A stretch of 64,000 nucleotides of DNA, taken from Nocardia sp. alder85J (GTDB taxonomy: Bacteria > Actinomycetota > Actinomycetes > Mycobacteriales > Mycobacteriaceae). Shown here in pieces: positions 25,977 through 34,169 of the stretch (its first letter is position 1; every line of letters starts with the position of its first letter). The position numbers and the translations under genes are program-made. The notes under the pieces are model-generated. The model was not told the origin of the DNA and made no database searches. It worked only from the letters and a program-made list of their open reading frames with translations. The stretch covers positions 1 to 64,000 of the forward strand of contig NZ_JAIUCZ020000010.1 of the NCBI RefSeq assembly GCF_020176955.2. The letters are read 5' to 3'.

Positions 25977-27386
25977 ATGACCGAGGATCCCCGTCCGGGT
26001 ACGCCGCGCGAACCGCAGGCCGGCCCGCAGGAACCGCAGTCCGGGACGACCAGGCCGATCCCGTGGTCGGGTACCGCTCATCCGGTGCCCGGCAACACTG
26101 CGCAGTACGCGGTCAGTCCGCCGTACGATCCGGCGACGGGCCAGACCAGCGTGATGCCGCCGTATCCGTACGGGTACGGCGCCGCTCCCGGTGGTCCGGG
26201 CGGTCCCGGTCCGGCCGATCCCGGTTATCCGCTCGCCGGGCCGCAGCCGTATCAGTCGCCGCCGAAGCGCGGCCGTGCCGGTCTGCTGGCCGGTGCGCTG
26301 GCGCTGGCTCTGGTCAGCGGCGGGGTGGGCGGCGCGGTCGGCACCCTGGCGACCCGGGACGGTCATTCCTCGGCCGGTGTTTCCACCAACGCGCTCGATG
26401 TCCCGCCGCCGAAGGGCGGAGGTGTCACAAATGCGCCATCGGGAACCATCCCCGCGGTCGCGCAGAAGGTGCTTCCCAGCGTCGTGATGATCCGGGTGTC
26501 GAGCAACAAGGCCGAGGGGGAGGGCTCCGGGGTGATCCTCTCCTCGGACGGCATGATCCTCACCAACAACCACGTCGCCAGCGGCGCGGGCGCCAACGCC
26601 AAGATGGATGTCCAGTTCAGCGACGGCACCAGCGCGGCGGCCACGGTGGTGGGCGTCGATCCGGTCTCCGACCTGGCGGTCATCAAGGTGTCGGGCAAGT
26701 CCGGCCTGACCCCGATCGAGCTGGGCACCTCGAAGGATCTGCAGGTCGGCCAGTCGGTGGTGGCCATCGGCTCGCCGCTGGGCCTGGCCGGCACCGTCAC
26801 CACGGGCATCGTGTCCGCGCTGAACCGGCCGGTGTCCACCAGCGGTGAGTCCGGCGGGCAGGGCACCGTGATCTCGGCGGTGCAGACCGACGCGCCGATC
26901 AACCCGGGCAACTCCGGTGGCGCCCTGGTGGATCTGAGCGGCAAGCTGATCGGGATCAACACCGCGATCGCCACGCTCGGCGCGGGCGGCGTGGATTCCG
27001 GTGGCGCACAGAGCGGTTCGATCGGCCTGGGCTTCGCCATCCCGGTCGACCAGGCCCGCCGGGTGGCCGATCAGCTGAGCCGGACCGGGCACGCCACCTA
27101 CGCGCAGGTCGGCATGTCGGTGCGTGCCATCGACGACACCAACGGCGCCCGGATCCTGGACATCACCCCGGACGGCCCCGCGGCCAAGGCCGGTATTCCC
27201 GGTGGCGTGATCGTGACCAAGGTCGACGACCAGATCATCGATTCCGGCAATGCCCTGATCGCGGCGGTCCGCTCGCATCAGCCCGGCGACAAGGTGAAGG
27301 TGACCTACACCGACGGCAACGGCCAGAACCCGAAGACGGTCGATGTGGTGCTCGGCGCCGCGCCGGCGGACGGTGGCGGCCGATGA
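25977..27386 (+). CDS. pepD: Membrane-anchored HtrA-like serine protease PepD
   Basis: 469 residues: a Pro/Gly-rich cytoplasmic region (1-98), one TM (101-123), a trypsin-like domain with His199 (TNNHVAS), Asp232 (PVSDLAVI) and Ser313 (NPGNSGGAL), and a C-terminal PDZ domain (about 370-460). HtrA proteases degrade or refold damaged extracytoplasmic proteins. In mycobacteria pepD belongs to the MprA regulon and feeds back on MprAB signalling. The catalytic triad is complete. An MprA box precedes the gene. Confidence 0.95.
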   Translation: MTEDPRPGTPREPQAGPQEPQSGTTRPIPWSGTAHPVPGNTAQYAVSPPYDPATGQTSVMPPYPYGYGAAPGGPGGPGPADPGYPLAGPQPYQSPPKRGRAGLLAGALALALVSGGVGGAVGTLATRDGHSSAGVSTNALDVPPPKGGGVTNAPSGTIPAVAQKVLPSVVMIRVSSNKAEGEGSGVILSSDGMILTNNHVASGAGANAKMDVQFSDGTSAAATVVGVDPVSDLAVIKVSGKSGLTPIELGTSKDLQVGQSVVAIGSPLGLAGTVTTGIVSALNRPVSTSGESGGQGTVISAVQTDAPINPGNSGGALVDLSGKLIGINTAIATLGAGGVDSGGAQSGSIGLGFAIPVDQARRVADQLSRTGHATYAQVGMSVRAIDDTNGARILDITPDGPAAKAGIPGGVIVTKVDDQIIDSGNALIAAVRSHQPGDKVKVTYTDGNGQNPKTVDVVLGAAPADGGGR

Positions 27387-27453
27387 ATCGCAGACCCCGA
27401 ACGCTCCGGCTCGTGAAGCACCGCGCGGAAATCGGCGAGCGTGCCGAGCACGC

Positions 27454-27459
27454 TACGGT
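27454..27459 (+). promoter_or_regulatory. -10 hexamer for a leaderless moaB2 transcript
   Basis: TACGGT seven bases before the moaB2 ATG. With no ribosome-binding sequence present, transcription would begin at or next to the ATG. Confidence 0.5.
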
Positions 27460-27466
27460 TGGCACC

Positions 27467-27961
27467 ATGGAACCTGATGCCTCCGTGGCGGGCCGTGCCC
27501 TTGTCGTGGTCGTCGACGATCGAACCGCTCACGGCGGGGTGGATTCGCTAGGCCCGCTGGTGACCGAACTGCTCACCGAGGCCGGTTTCCTGGTCGACGC
27601 ATCGGTTTCCGTGGCCAACGACGAGGTCGAGATTCGCAACGCGCTCAACACCGCGGTCATCGGCGGTGTGGACCTGGTCATCTCGGTGGGCGGCACGGGG
27701 ATGTCGCCGCGGGATGTCACCCCCGAGGTCACCGCCGAGGTGCTGGATCGGGAACTGCCGGGCATCAGCGAGGCGCTGCGCTCGTCCGGGTTGGCGGCCG
27801 GTTCGCTGGACGCCGGATTGTCGCGCGGCCTGGCCGGGGTCTCCGGCAGCACGCTGGTGGTGAATCTGCCCGGCACCCGCGCCGCGGTGCGCGACGGCAT
27901 GGCGACCCTGGGCCCGCTGGCCTCGCGCGTCATCGATGAATTGTCCGGGCTGGAGGAGTGA
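27467..27961 (+). CDS. moaB2: MoaB/Mog-family molybdopterin protein (MoaB2)
   Basis: 164 residues with the MoaB/Mog (MoCF) motif VISVGGTGMSPRDVTPE and GVSGSTLVVNLPGTRAA. The family adenylylates molybdopterin or a precursor. Position after pepD matches Rv0984. The ATG at 27467 gives the family N-terminus; an ATG at 27383 overlapping the pepD stop would add 28 unrelated residues. A small gene overlaps the 3' end. Confidence 0.93.
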   Translation: MEPDASVAGRALVVVVDDRTAHGGVDSLGPLVTELLTEAGFLVDASVSVANDEVEIRNALNTAVIGGVDLVISVGGTGMSPRDVTPEVTAEVLDRELPGISEALRSSGLAAGSLDAGLSRGLAGVSGSTLVVNLPGTRAAVRDGMATLGPLASRVIDELSGLEE

Positions 27962-28179
27962 CGGAGCGGGCCGCCGCCGATTCCGGCCGGGAGGAGCAGA
28001 CCCCGCGGCATGAGCCCGGGCGTCGCGGGCAGGAGGCCGCGCGATTGGCGCGGATCTTCGGGGAAACCCTGCCGCAGACCAGCTCCGACGAGCGAGGGCA
28101 CGACGGTGAACGGCCCGCCACCACCGCGAACGATGATTGGCTGCGGTCGCAGGTACCGCCGCATCACGGGGGGAATTGA
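27958..28179 (+). CDS. Small conserved hypothetical protein
   Basis: 73 residues. The GTG start overlaps the moaB2 stop (GTGA). The pattern RLARIFGETLPQTSSDERG ... DDWLRSQVPPHHGG resembles short proteins that I recall from other actinobacteria, with an acidic/polar middle. It has no membrane segment or known domain. The tight coupling to moaB2 and the high third-position GC support a real gene. Confidence 0.7.
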   Translation: MTERAAADSGREEQTPRHEPGRRGQEAARLARIFGETLPQTSSDERGHDGERPATTANDDWLRSQVPPHHGGN

Positions 28180-28306
28180 GGCCACACGGCGACGCCACGG
28201 CGCCTGGCGTGAATCTCGACACGGCGCTGCCCGGCGGTTGTCGCTCCTACTTTTTTCCGCTGCTCACAGCGTTCGGGCGATTTCGGTGAGATGAACCGGA
28301 ATGTGG

Positions 28307-28322
28307 TGTGATTTAGATCACA
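28307..28322. promoter_or_regulatory. Perfect CRP/GlxR palindrome upstream of the porin genes
   Basis: TGTGATTTAGATCACA is an exact TGTGA-N6-TCACA, about 285 bases before the first porin start. The 28180-28607 gap has no gene and is AT-rich around the site, as a long promoter/leader region would be. Confidence 0.75.
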
Positions 28323-28559
28323 TCTTATTTACGACAGCTTACGTTGTCAGGTCGTTGTCCGGCCGTTTAATGTCCCAGCTTGGGCTGTGTCACAAGCGGT
28401 TCTCTAAGGCACCAGGAGGGCGTTCGCGCCGACTCACGGAACACTGGCCCCGTTCCGGCAGTCGGCTTGCCAGTTAGCACGAAATTTGTCGCCGGTTACG
28501 TGCCGGCAACAACCTGGCGACAGACTGTGCTGGGCCTCTGAAAAAGAACCGCTTTTTCG

Positions 28560-28578
28560 GCCCTCGATGGTCGAGGGC
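28560..28578 (+). other. Leader hairpin ahead of the first porin gene
   Basis: GCCCTCGA-TGG-TCGAGGGC, an 8-bp perfect stem with a 3-base loop, 30 bases before the start codon in the presumed 5' untranslated region. It may affect mRNA stability or translation; its function is not known. Confidence 0.5.
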
Positions 28579-28607
28579 TGACTGTAAGAAACCTGATGAG
28601 GGGAAGT

Positions 28608-29285
28608 ATGAGCGAGAACCGTACCAACGGTCTGCGTCGTGGTGCCCAACTCGCGGGCATCGGCGCGGCTGTTGCTGTCGCCTTCGGCCTGTTTTCCACG
28701 GGTGCTGCCAATGCCGATACCTTCGTGCCGTTGCCGGACGGCCAGAAGCTCGGACCTGACGGCGTTGTTGTCACCCGTACCGCCGAGCATGCCTTGATCT
28801 CTCCGTCGCTGGCGGCCAATGGTGCCGGTCGCGTCGTGTGGGTGTCGGGCAATGCCACGGCCGACGTTCCGAACGCACCGGACGCCACTCCGGGCGGCTG
28901 GAACGGGCCGAGCAATTCGCCCGGTTCCAACAATTCGTCCACCCACCTGGCCTCGAACATCAGCACCGGCTACATCGTCGGCTGCCAGGTGGACATTGCC
29001 AGTGACGCGATCTCGGCCGGCCTGTCCGGCACGATCAGCGCCACCAGCGCAAGTGTTTCCGGCTCGATCGGTCTCAACCTCGGCCCCGGTGACGTGAAGT
29101 TCGTGATGATCGACGTGAAGGACATTCCGTCGGCGGGCACCTACTCGGTGGAGTACCAGGATGCCGAAATCCAGGTCCAGGGTTGCGCGGGATATGCCCA
29201 GGCGCGCGCGTACACCGTCGTCGAGGTCATCGGCGATCACTACTCGAAGACCACCCTCTACGGGCAGCCGTTCTCCATCGGCTGA
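28608..29285 (+). CDS. MspA-family outer-membrane porin (NfpA/NfpB-type)
   Basis: 225 residues with a Sec signal peptide cut after GAANA and mature start DTFVPLPDG, the typical MspA-family opening. The mature part has GYIVGCQVDI and GCAGYAQARA, each with one of the paired cysteines, and ends LYGQPFSIG. MspA porins form octameric beta-barrels for small polar solutes across the mycolic-acid membrane. In Nocardia farcinica two such proteins, NfpA and NfpB, form one channel together, and this tandem pair suggests the same. AGGGGAAG precedes the ATG. Confidence 0.93.
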   Translation: MSENRTNGLRRGAQLAGIGAAVAVAFGLFSTGAANADTFVPLPDGQKLGPDGVVVTRTAEHALISPSLAANGAGRVVWVSGNATADVPNAPDATPGGWNGPSNSPGSNNSSTHLASNISTGYIVGCQVDIASDAISAGLSGTISATSASVSGSIGLNLGPGDVKFVMIDVKDIPSAGTYSVEYQDAEIQVQGCAGYAQARAYTVVEVIGDHYSKTTLYGQPFSIG

Positions 29286-29348
29286 CGTTGGTCGAATCCG
29301 CCAAAACCATTCCCGCGTAAGCGATCTCACCCTAGAGGGACTTCAAAC

Positions 29349-30029
29349 ATGAACATTCGCAAGACCGTGGCTCGTGCGGCCGGTGTCGGTGCTGTGACCA
29401 CTGCCGCACTCGGCCTGTTCTCCACCGGCGCTGCCAACGCCGACACTTTCGTGCCGCTGCCGGGTGCCGACATCACCCGGGTTCTGTCCGACGGCGCCGT
29501 GGTACACGTCTGGATCGACGGCGAGTCGGCGACCATCAACCCGTCGATGGGCGCGACCCCGTTGCACCGCAACGCCTGGGCCTCGGCCACCGCGCACATC
29601 AACATCTCCGGCGTGGACGGCGATGTGGGTGGCAACATCTACCCCGGTTACGTGGTGGGTTGCCAGGTCGACATCTCCGGCGGCGGCGTCAGCGGCGGCC
29701 CGACCCTGGGTGCGGACTGGAGCAGCGGCCAGTCGGTGACCCCGTCCGCTTCCGGCACCGGTGGCGCCAACCTGACCCTGGGACCGGGTCAGGCGCAGTC
29801 GTTCTACGTGCTCGACATCGAGCGCCACGACGACTTCGGTGCGGACAGCCACAAGACGTACAACGTCTTCAGCGGCAACGACGCCTCCGTGGCGTGGGCG
29901 GACGAGACGATCGGCCTGACCGGCTGTGCCGGCTACGCGCAGGCCCGCGCGTTCGTCACCGCCGAAGTCGCGACCGCGCACGTCCAGTCCTGGGTCACCC
30001 TGTGGGGCGAGCCCTTCAGCCTGGGCTGA
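29349..30029 (+). CDS. MspA-family outer-membrane porin, second partner
   Basis: 226 residues, clearly paralogous to the preceding gene (signal peptide ending GAANA, mature DTFVPLPG, YVVGCQVDISGG, GCAGYAQARAF, LWGEPFSLG). It lies 63 bases downstream without a terminator between them, so the two are likely co-transcribed and may make a hetero-oligomeric pore. AGAGGGA is eight bases before the ATG. Its GC content is higher than that of the first porin. Confidence 0.93.
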   Translation: MNIRKTVARAAGVGAVTTAALGLFSTGAANADTFVPLPGADITRVLSDGAVVHVWIDGESATINPSMGATPLHRNAWASATAHINISGVDGDVGGNIYPGYVVGCQVDISGGGVSGGPTLGADWSSGQSVTPSASGTGGANLTLGPGQAQSFYVLDIERHDDFGADSHKTYNVFSGNDASVAWADETIGLTGCAGYAQARAFVTAEVATAHVQSWVTLWGEPFSLG

Positions 30030-30049
30030 GGCTCCCCGAATCCCGTTGT

Positions 30050-30072
30050 CCCCGGCCGGTTTCCGGTCGGGG
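30050..30072 (+). terminator. Hairpin after the porin operon
   Basis: CCCCGGCCGG-TTT-CCGGTCGGGG, a 10-bp stem with one G-T pair, 20 bases after the second porin stop. Confidence 0.65.
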
Positions 30073-30110
30073 CCCGTCGGCCGGCTCCGGCGGGACGGTC
30101 AGCAGTAGCC

Positions 30111-30139
30111 GAGGGCCCGGTGCCGTGCACCGGGCCCTC
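30111..30139. terminator. Bidirectional terminator between porins and mscL
   Basis: Perfect 13-bp stem (GAGGGCCCGGTGC / GCACCGGGCCCTC) with a CGT loop. Confidence 0.8.
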
Positions 30140-30196
30140 GTGCCGTGCCGGGGCCCGGGACGTGACCGGTGCGATCACGAAATCGACTGTGCCGGT

Positions 30197-30595
30197 TCAG
30201 TTCCGGTCCTTGCTGGTGCGTTCGTCCGCCAGCAGGTCCCGGATGTCGTGCAGCAGTTCGTTGTCGGTGGCGCCGTCGCCGACCCCGCCGCCCCAGCGGG
30301 CCTTGGCCCGGTTGGCGGGCATCACCACCAGGAAGTACACCAGCAGTGCGATCACCAGGAAATTGAGCAGTGCGGTGATGATCGGGCCCACCGCGATGAA
30401 GGTGGCGGGCTTGTCGGAGATGAGCCGGAAGCCCAAGCCGAGTTCGCCGGTGCCGCCGAACATCGCGAGCAACGGGTTGATGATGCCGGTGGTGAATGCG
30501 GTGACGATCGCGACGAAGGCCGTGCCCATCACGACCGCGACCGCCAATTCGATCACATTCCCGCGTAGCAGGAAATCTCTGAACCCTTTCAACAT
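30197..30595 (-). CDS. mscL: Large-conductance mechanosensitive channel
   Basis: 132 residues starting MLKGFRDFLLRGNVIELAVAVVMGTAF, the MscL N-terminal helix and TM1 gate. A second TM (ALLNFLVIALLVYFLVV) and a charged C-terminal helix follow. It opens under membrane tension to release osmolytes. The gene order matches Rv0985c near moaB2. Confidence 0.96.
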   Translation of the reverse strand: MLKGFRDFLLRGNVIELAVAVVMGTAFVAIVTAFTTGIINPLLAMFGGTGELGLGFRLISDKPATFIAVGPIITALLNFLVIALLVYFLVVMPANRAKARWGGGVGDGATDNELLHDIRDLLADERTSKDRN

Positions 30596-30663
30596 TGCGG
30601 CTCCTGTCTCGCACCGGTGCAGGACAACGGCAAATTCTCAGTTAATGAAGCACGTCTCGCACT

Positions 30664-31410
30664 CTAACGGACGATCAGGGCCAGGCCGGTACGCAGCGAC
30701 GCGGCGGCAACCGCGGGGGCATGTGCCGCGTCGAGGGCGAGCAACACCATCCGCTCCCGCCCGCGCCCGCCGTCACCGGTGGTGACCAGGACGACGGCGG
30801 CGTCGGTCGCCAGCGGCCGGGGTGGCGGGCCCGCCCGCGCCTGATCGTCGTCCGCGGCGGCGATGACATCCACCCGGTCGCCGGCCCGCAGCACGTCGGC
30901 GACGGCCGCGTCGGCCGGTCGGATCGCCACGATGCGGGCCTCGGCGGTACCGGTCGCGGCCACCGCCAGCCGTGGCCCGACCACTCGCAGATCGGTCAGG
31001 ACCTCTCCGGCTCGCACGGCCGTGCCGAGGGTGCCGCCGAGCACGGCCGCCGCCTCGCGGATCGCACCGGCCGGCAGCGACTCCTCGGGCCGGACCACGC
31101 GCCCCAGATCGTCGCCGGTGAGCCGGTGGCCAGGCGGCAGATCCCGCGCCGCGACGACCACTTCGGCCCGCCCCGGTTCCGGATCGCCCCGGATCGCGAG
31201 CACGGCGGCCAGCGCCGCCAGAGCGGCCGCGAGCAGCCGCCGCGCGAAAGTGGCATCGGCCCAGCGCGGGCGTGAGGACCGCATCCGGTCGAGTGGATCC
31301 CAGCGTGGCGCCCGGCCGAGATCCATGGCGGCGGACCGCCGGACCCGGCGGCGGGCGGTATCGAGACGAAGTCGCTTCACGTCCCGCACGCTACGGCTGC
31401 CATCTGCCAC
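30664..31410 (-). CDS. SAF-domain membrane-anchored protein
   Basis: Up to 248 residues: a basic N-terminus, one hydrophobic segment (RLLAAALAALAAVLAI), and a SAF/CpaB-like domain (VVVAARDLPPGHRLTGDDLGRV ... LPAGAIREAAAVLGGTLGTAVRAGEVLT). SAF domains occur in pilus-assembly CpaB and P-ring FlgA proteins; no pilus genes lie nearby. Position and orientation suggest the Rv0990c equivalent. Start is uncertain: a GTG at 31377 lies seven bases after a TAGCGT -10 hexamer and could be a leaderless start. Confidence 0.8.
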   Translation of the reverse strand: MADGSRSVRDVKRLRLDTARRRVRRSAAMDLGRAPRWDPLDRMRSSRPRWADATFARRLLAAALAALAAVLAIRGDPEPGRAEVVVAARDLPPGHRLTGDDLGRVVRPEESLPAGAIREAAAVLGGTLGTAVRAGEVLTDLRVVGPRLAVAATGTAEARIVAIRPADAAVADVLRAGDRVDVIAAADDDQARAGPPPRPLATDAAVVLVTTGDGGRGRERMVLLALDAAHAPAVAAASLRTGLALIVR

Positions 31411-31811
31411 TACCGCCCGCAGAACCGCCGCTCAGCGCTGCCCTGTGGACAACATCGAGGCTGTGGACAACCATGCCGACCGGCCCGGCCACTCGGGCTC
31501 GCGCCGGACAGGGCCACTCGTAACATTGGGGCCGGTCGGTTCGGGATCGACTGCTCGATACCGGGCCGGGTGCGCATCGACAGGCGCGCTCGTCGGCATA
31601 CAGGTAGCCGGTACGCGGAATTTCGCGCGGTGGATTGCGAACACCGGTGGAGGGTGGCGGTGCCGAAAGGATGCTTCGACGCGGTCGGGCGTCAGGGTCG
31701 GCCGATGCCCGGTGGCCGGGGACGGCGATCGATCGAGGGCCGTCTCGCCGGATGACCGGGCGGGCTGTGGAGCGGTCGTGGCCGACCCGACTGACGGGCC
31801 GGCCGATGTGG
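31411..31811. other. Gene-free interval of about 400 bases
   Basis: No convincing gene, RNA or strong hairpin. A short direct repeat, CTGTGGACAAC, occurs twice about 20 bases apart near 31442-31472. Confidence 0.5.
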
Positions 31812-32141
31812 TCAGGCGACCGCGGAGCTCGTCGAGGTGCTGCTGCTGCCGCTGGACGAGGACGTGCTCGACGTGGAGCTGCTCGATCCGGAATCGGAGG
31901 AGCTCGAGGTGGCGGACGAGGTGTCGGAGCTGGACTTGGCCGGTGCGGTCGCCGACGAGGAGCCGTTGCGGCTGTCGGTGCGGTAGAAGCCGCTGCCCTT
32001 GAACACGATGCCGACCGAGTTGAAGAGCTTGCGTAGCTTGCCGCTGCACTTCTCGCAGGTGGTCAGGGCGTCGTCCGAGAAGGACTGCACGATGTCGAAC
32101 TTATCGCCGCACTGCGTGCACTGGTACGAGTAAGTAGGCAC
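31812..32141 (-). CDS. FmdB-family zinc ribbon protein with Ser-rich tail (Ruc-like)
   Basis: 109 residues. The N-terminal FmdB/CxxC zinc ribbon (MPTYSYQCTQCG, then TTCEKCSG) is followed by GFYRTD and a 50-residue disordered tail that is almost entirely Ser/Thr/Gly. Its position before the cyclo-ligase matches Rv0991c, shown in M. tuberculosis to be Ruc, a redox-regulated chaperone with a zinc ribbon and disordered C-terminus. The GTG at 32141 has GGAGG five bases upstream. Chaperone function is inferred from this relationship. Confidence 0.88.
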   Translation of the reverse strand: MPTYSYQCTQCGDKFDIVQSFSDDALTTCEKCSGKLRKLFNSVGIVFKGSGFYRTDSRNGSSSATAPAKSSSDTSSATSSSSDSGSSSSTSSTSSSSGSSSTSTSSAVA

Positions 32142-32211
32142 AAGAACCTCCACAGTCTCCGTCGGTTTGGCACTCTACAGCCGACAGTGCCAACTTTACC
32201 AACAGTGTCGT

Positions 32212-32916
32212 TCACCTGACGATTCCCCGTCGGTCGGCGGCCGTATCCCCGGGCAACCGGTGCAGGCCACCGGGCGTGAGCGCCCAGTGCATACGCCGGT
32301 CGTGGGGTTCCTCGGGCAGTCGATCGATCAGTTCGTCGTCGCGGACCACCGCGACCAGGTGCGCCCTGGTGGCCGCCGCGGTCAGTGTCCGGTCGTAGTA
32401 TCCCGCGCCGCGGCCGAGCCGCACACCCCGGCGGTCCACCGCGAGCGCGGGCACCAATATCACCTGCGCCCGTTCGATCGCCTGTGGTGACAGCGCCGGG
32501 CCGTCCGGCTCCAGCAGCCCGTAGCGGGCGGGGCGCAGACCGGCGGGCCCGGTGTACTCGGCCCAGTCCAGCGGGCCGGGCGGGCCGGTCAGCGGCAGCA
32601 GTACCCGGGCGCCGGCCGCCCGCAGCGTGTCGAGCATCGCGAGCGAGCCCGGTTCGCTGCCCACCGGAACGTATCCGGCCACCCACCGGCCGGGCCGGTC
32701 GATCACGACCCGTACCGCGTCCGCGAGGGTGTCGGCCTCGGCGGCCCGCACCTCGGGTGGCACCGCGGCCCGGCGGGCCGTCAACTCGGCCCGCCAGCTC
32801 TGCTTGTCGCGACCGGCCGGATCCGGTTGCGCGCGGCCGTCGGCGACCGGATGCGGCGCGGAACCGGCGGCGGACCGTTCACTGCCGGAAGGGGCCGGTT
32901 CCGCCCTGTTGCTCAC
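32212..32916 (-). CDS. 5-formyltetrahydrofolate cyclo-ligase
   Basis: About 234 residues with the family ATP/folate-binding signature RLGRGAGYYDR and the early SWRAELTARRAAVP segment. It converts 5-formyl-THF to 5,10-methenyl-THF with ATP. The start is set at a GTG preceded by TATCGT and seven bases, the pattern of a leaderless transcript; the open frame extends upstream to 33135 across the galU promoter, which is unlikely to be coding. It is divergent from galU, as Rv0992c is from Rv0993. Confidence 0.9.
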   Translation of the reverse strand: MSNRAEPAPSGSERSAAGSAPHPVADGRAQPDPAGRDKQSWRAELTARRAAVPPEVRAAEADTLADAVRVVIDRPGRWVAGYVPVGSEPGSLAMLDTLRAAGARVLLPLTGPPGPLDWAEYTGPAGLRPARYGLLEPDGPALSPQAIERAQVILVPALAVDRRGVRLGRGAGYYDRTLTAAATRAHLVAVVRDDELIDRLPEEPHDRRMHWALTPGGLHRLPGDTAADRRGIVR

Positions 32917-33142
32917 CCCGATCACGATAGGCGTCGTCGCCGGTGCGAGCGGTGCGCGGGGGTCCGGGGCCTCGGATGCGGCGGGTGTTCGCCAGGTTTC
33001 CGGATCGTGCAAAAAGGGCATCGCTCCAGTCGGATGCACAACTGGTTGCCTCTTGTTCGCCGCGCCGTCGCTGTGCTCGACGCATAATCTTGCAGCGGTG
33101 CGGAGCCGGGCGCGATCCGGTTCGGCCGATGACATCGATAGA

Positions 33143-33148
33143 TAGGGT
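33143..33148 (+). promoter_or_regulatory. -10 hexamer of a leaderless galU promoter
   Basis: TAGGGT seven bases before the galU ATG, with no ribosome-binding sequence between them. Confidence 0.5.
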
Positions 33149-33155
33149 GTGCCTT

Positions 33156-34109
33156 ATGACAGCTGGTGCCGGGGCGGATGAGACGCAGTCCGGCCGGTCC
33201 GGTTTCCGGACCGCCGTGGTGCCCGCGGCCGGGCTCGGGACCCGGTTCCTGCCGGCCACCAAGACCGTGCCCAAGGAACTGCTGCCGGTGGTCGACACAC
33301 CCGGCATCGAGCTGGTCGCGGCCGAGGCCGCCGAGAGTGGCGCCGATCGGCTGGTGATCGTCACCTCGCCCGGGAAGGACGGGGTGGTGGCGCATTTCGT
33401 CGAGGATCTGGTGCTGGAGGGCACCCTCGCCGAGCGCGGCAAGTTCCAGCTGCTGGAGAAGGTGCGCAAGGCGCCGGGGCTGCTGGACGTGACCTCGGTC
33501 GTGCAGGAGGAACCGCTGGGCCTGGGACATGCGGTGGCGCAGGCCGAGGCGGTGCTCGACCCGGACGAGCAGGCGATCGCGGTGCTGCTGCCCGACGATC
33601 TGGTGCTGCCGTCCGGCGTGCTGGACGAGATGTGCCGGGTGCGGCGCGCGTACGGCGGCAGCGTGTTGTGCGCCATCGACGTGCCCAAGGACGAGGTGAG
33701 CGCGTACGGCGTGTTCGACGTCGCGCCGGTCGACGGGGGGACGGACCCGAATGTGTTGCGGGTCAACGGCATGGTCGAGAAGCCCGCGATGGCCGACGCG
33801 CCGTCGACCTATGCCGCGGCGGGTCGCTATCTGCTGGACCGCGCCGTCTTCGACGCGCTGCGCCGCATCGAGCCGGGCGCCGGCGGCGAATTGCAGCTCA
33901 CCGATGCCATCGGGCTGCTGATCGCGGCCGGGCACCCCGTTCATGTGGTGGTCCACCGTGGGTCGCGCCACGACCTGGGCAACCCGGGCGGTTATCTTCG
34001 TGCTGCGGTCGATTTCGCTTTGGAGCGGGACGAATACGGTCCCGCCTTGCGCGAATGGCTGACCCGGCGGCTGGCTCCCGACTGGAATCCGCAGCTGACC
34101 ACGTCGTGA
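33156..34109 (+). CDS. galU: UTP-glucose-1-phosphate uridylyltransferase
   Basis: 317 residues with the nucleotidyltransferase signature AAGLGTRFLPATKTVPKELLPVVDTP and the uridylyl-transfer site VEKPAM. It makes UDP-glucose for envelope polysaccharides and trehalose. The ATG at 33156 is selected by the family N-terminus and the -10 element directly upstream. The Glp/MoeA, RimJ and SepX genes follow on the same strand. Confidence 0.96.
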   Translation: MTAGAGADETQSGRSGFRTAVVPAAGLGTRFLPATKTVPKELLPVVDTPGIELVAAEAAESGADRLVIVTSPGKDGVVAHFVEDLVLEGTLAERGKFQLLEKVRKAPGLLDVTSVVQEEPLGLGHAVAQAEAVLDPDEQAIAVLLPDDLVLPSGVLDEMCRVRRAYGGSVLCAIDVPKDEVSAYGVFDVAPVDGGTDPNVLRVNGMVEKPAMADAPSTYAAAGRYLLDRAVFDALRRIEPGAGGELQLTDAIGLLIAAGHPVHVVVHRGSRHDLGNPGGYLRAAVDFALERDEYGPALREWLTRRLAPDWNPQLTTS

Positions 34110-34169
34110 GCAACCGGCCGGGCGCGGTCGTGATCGGTGGGTAGGACACTGAACAACAGGAAGGGCTGC

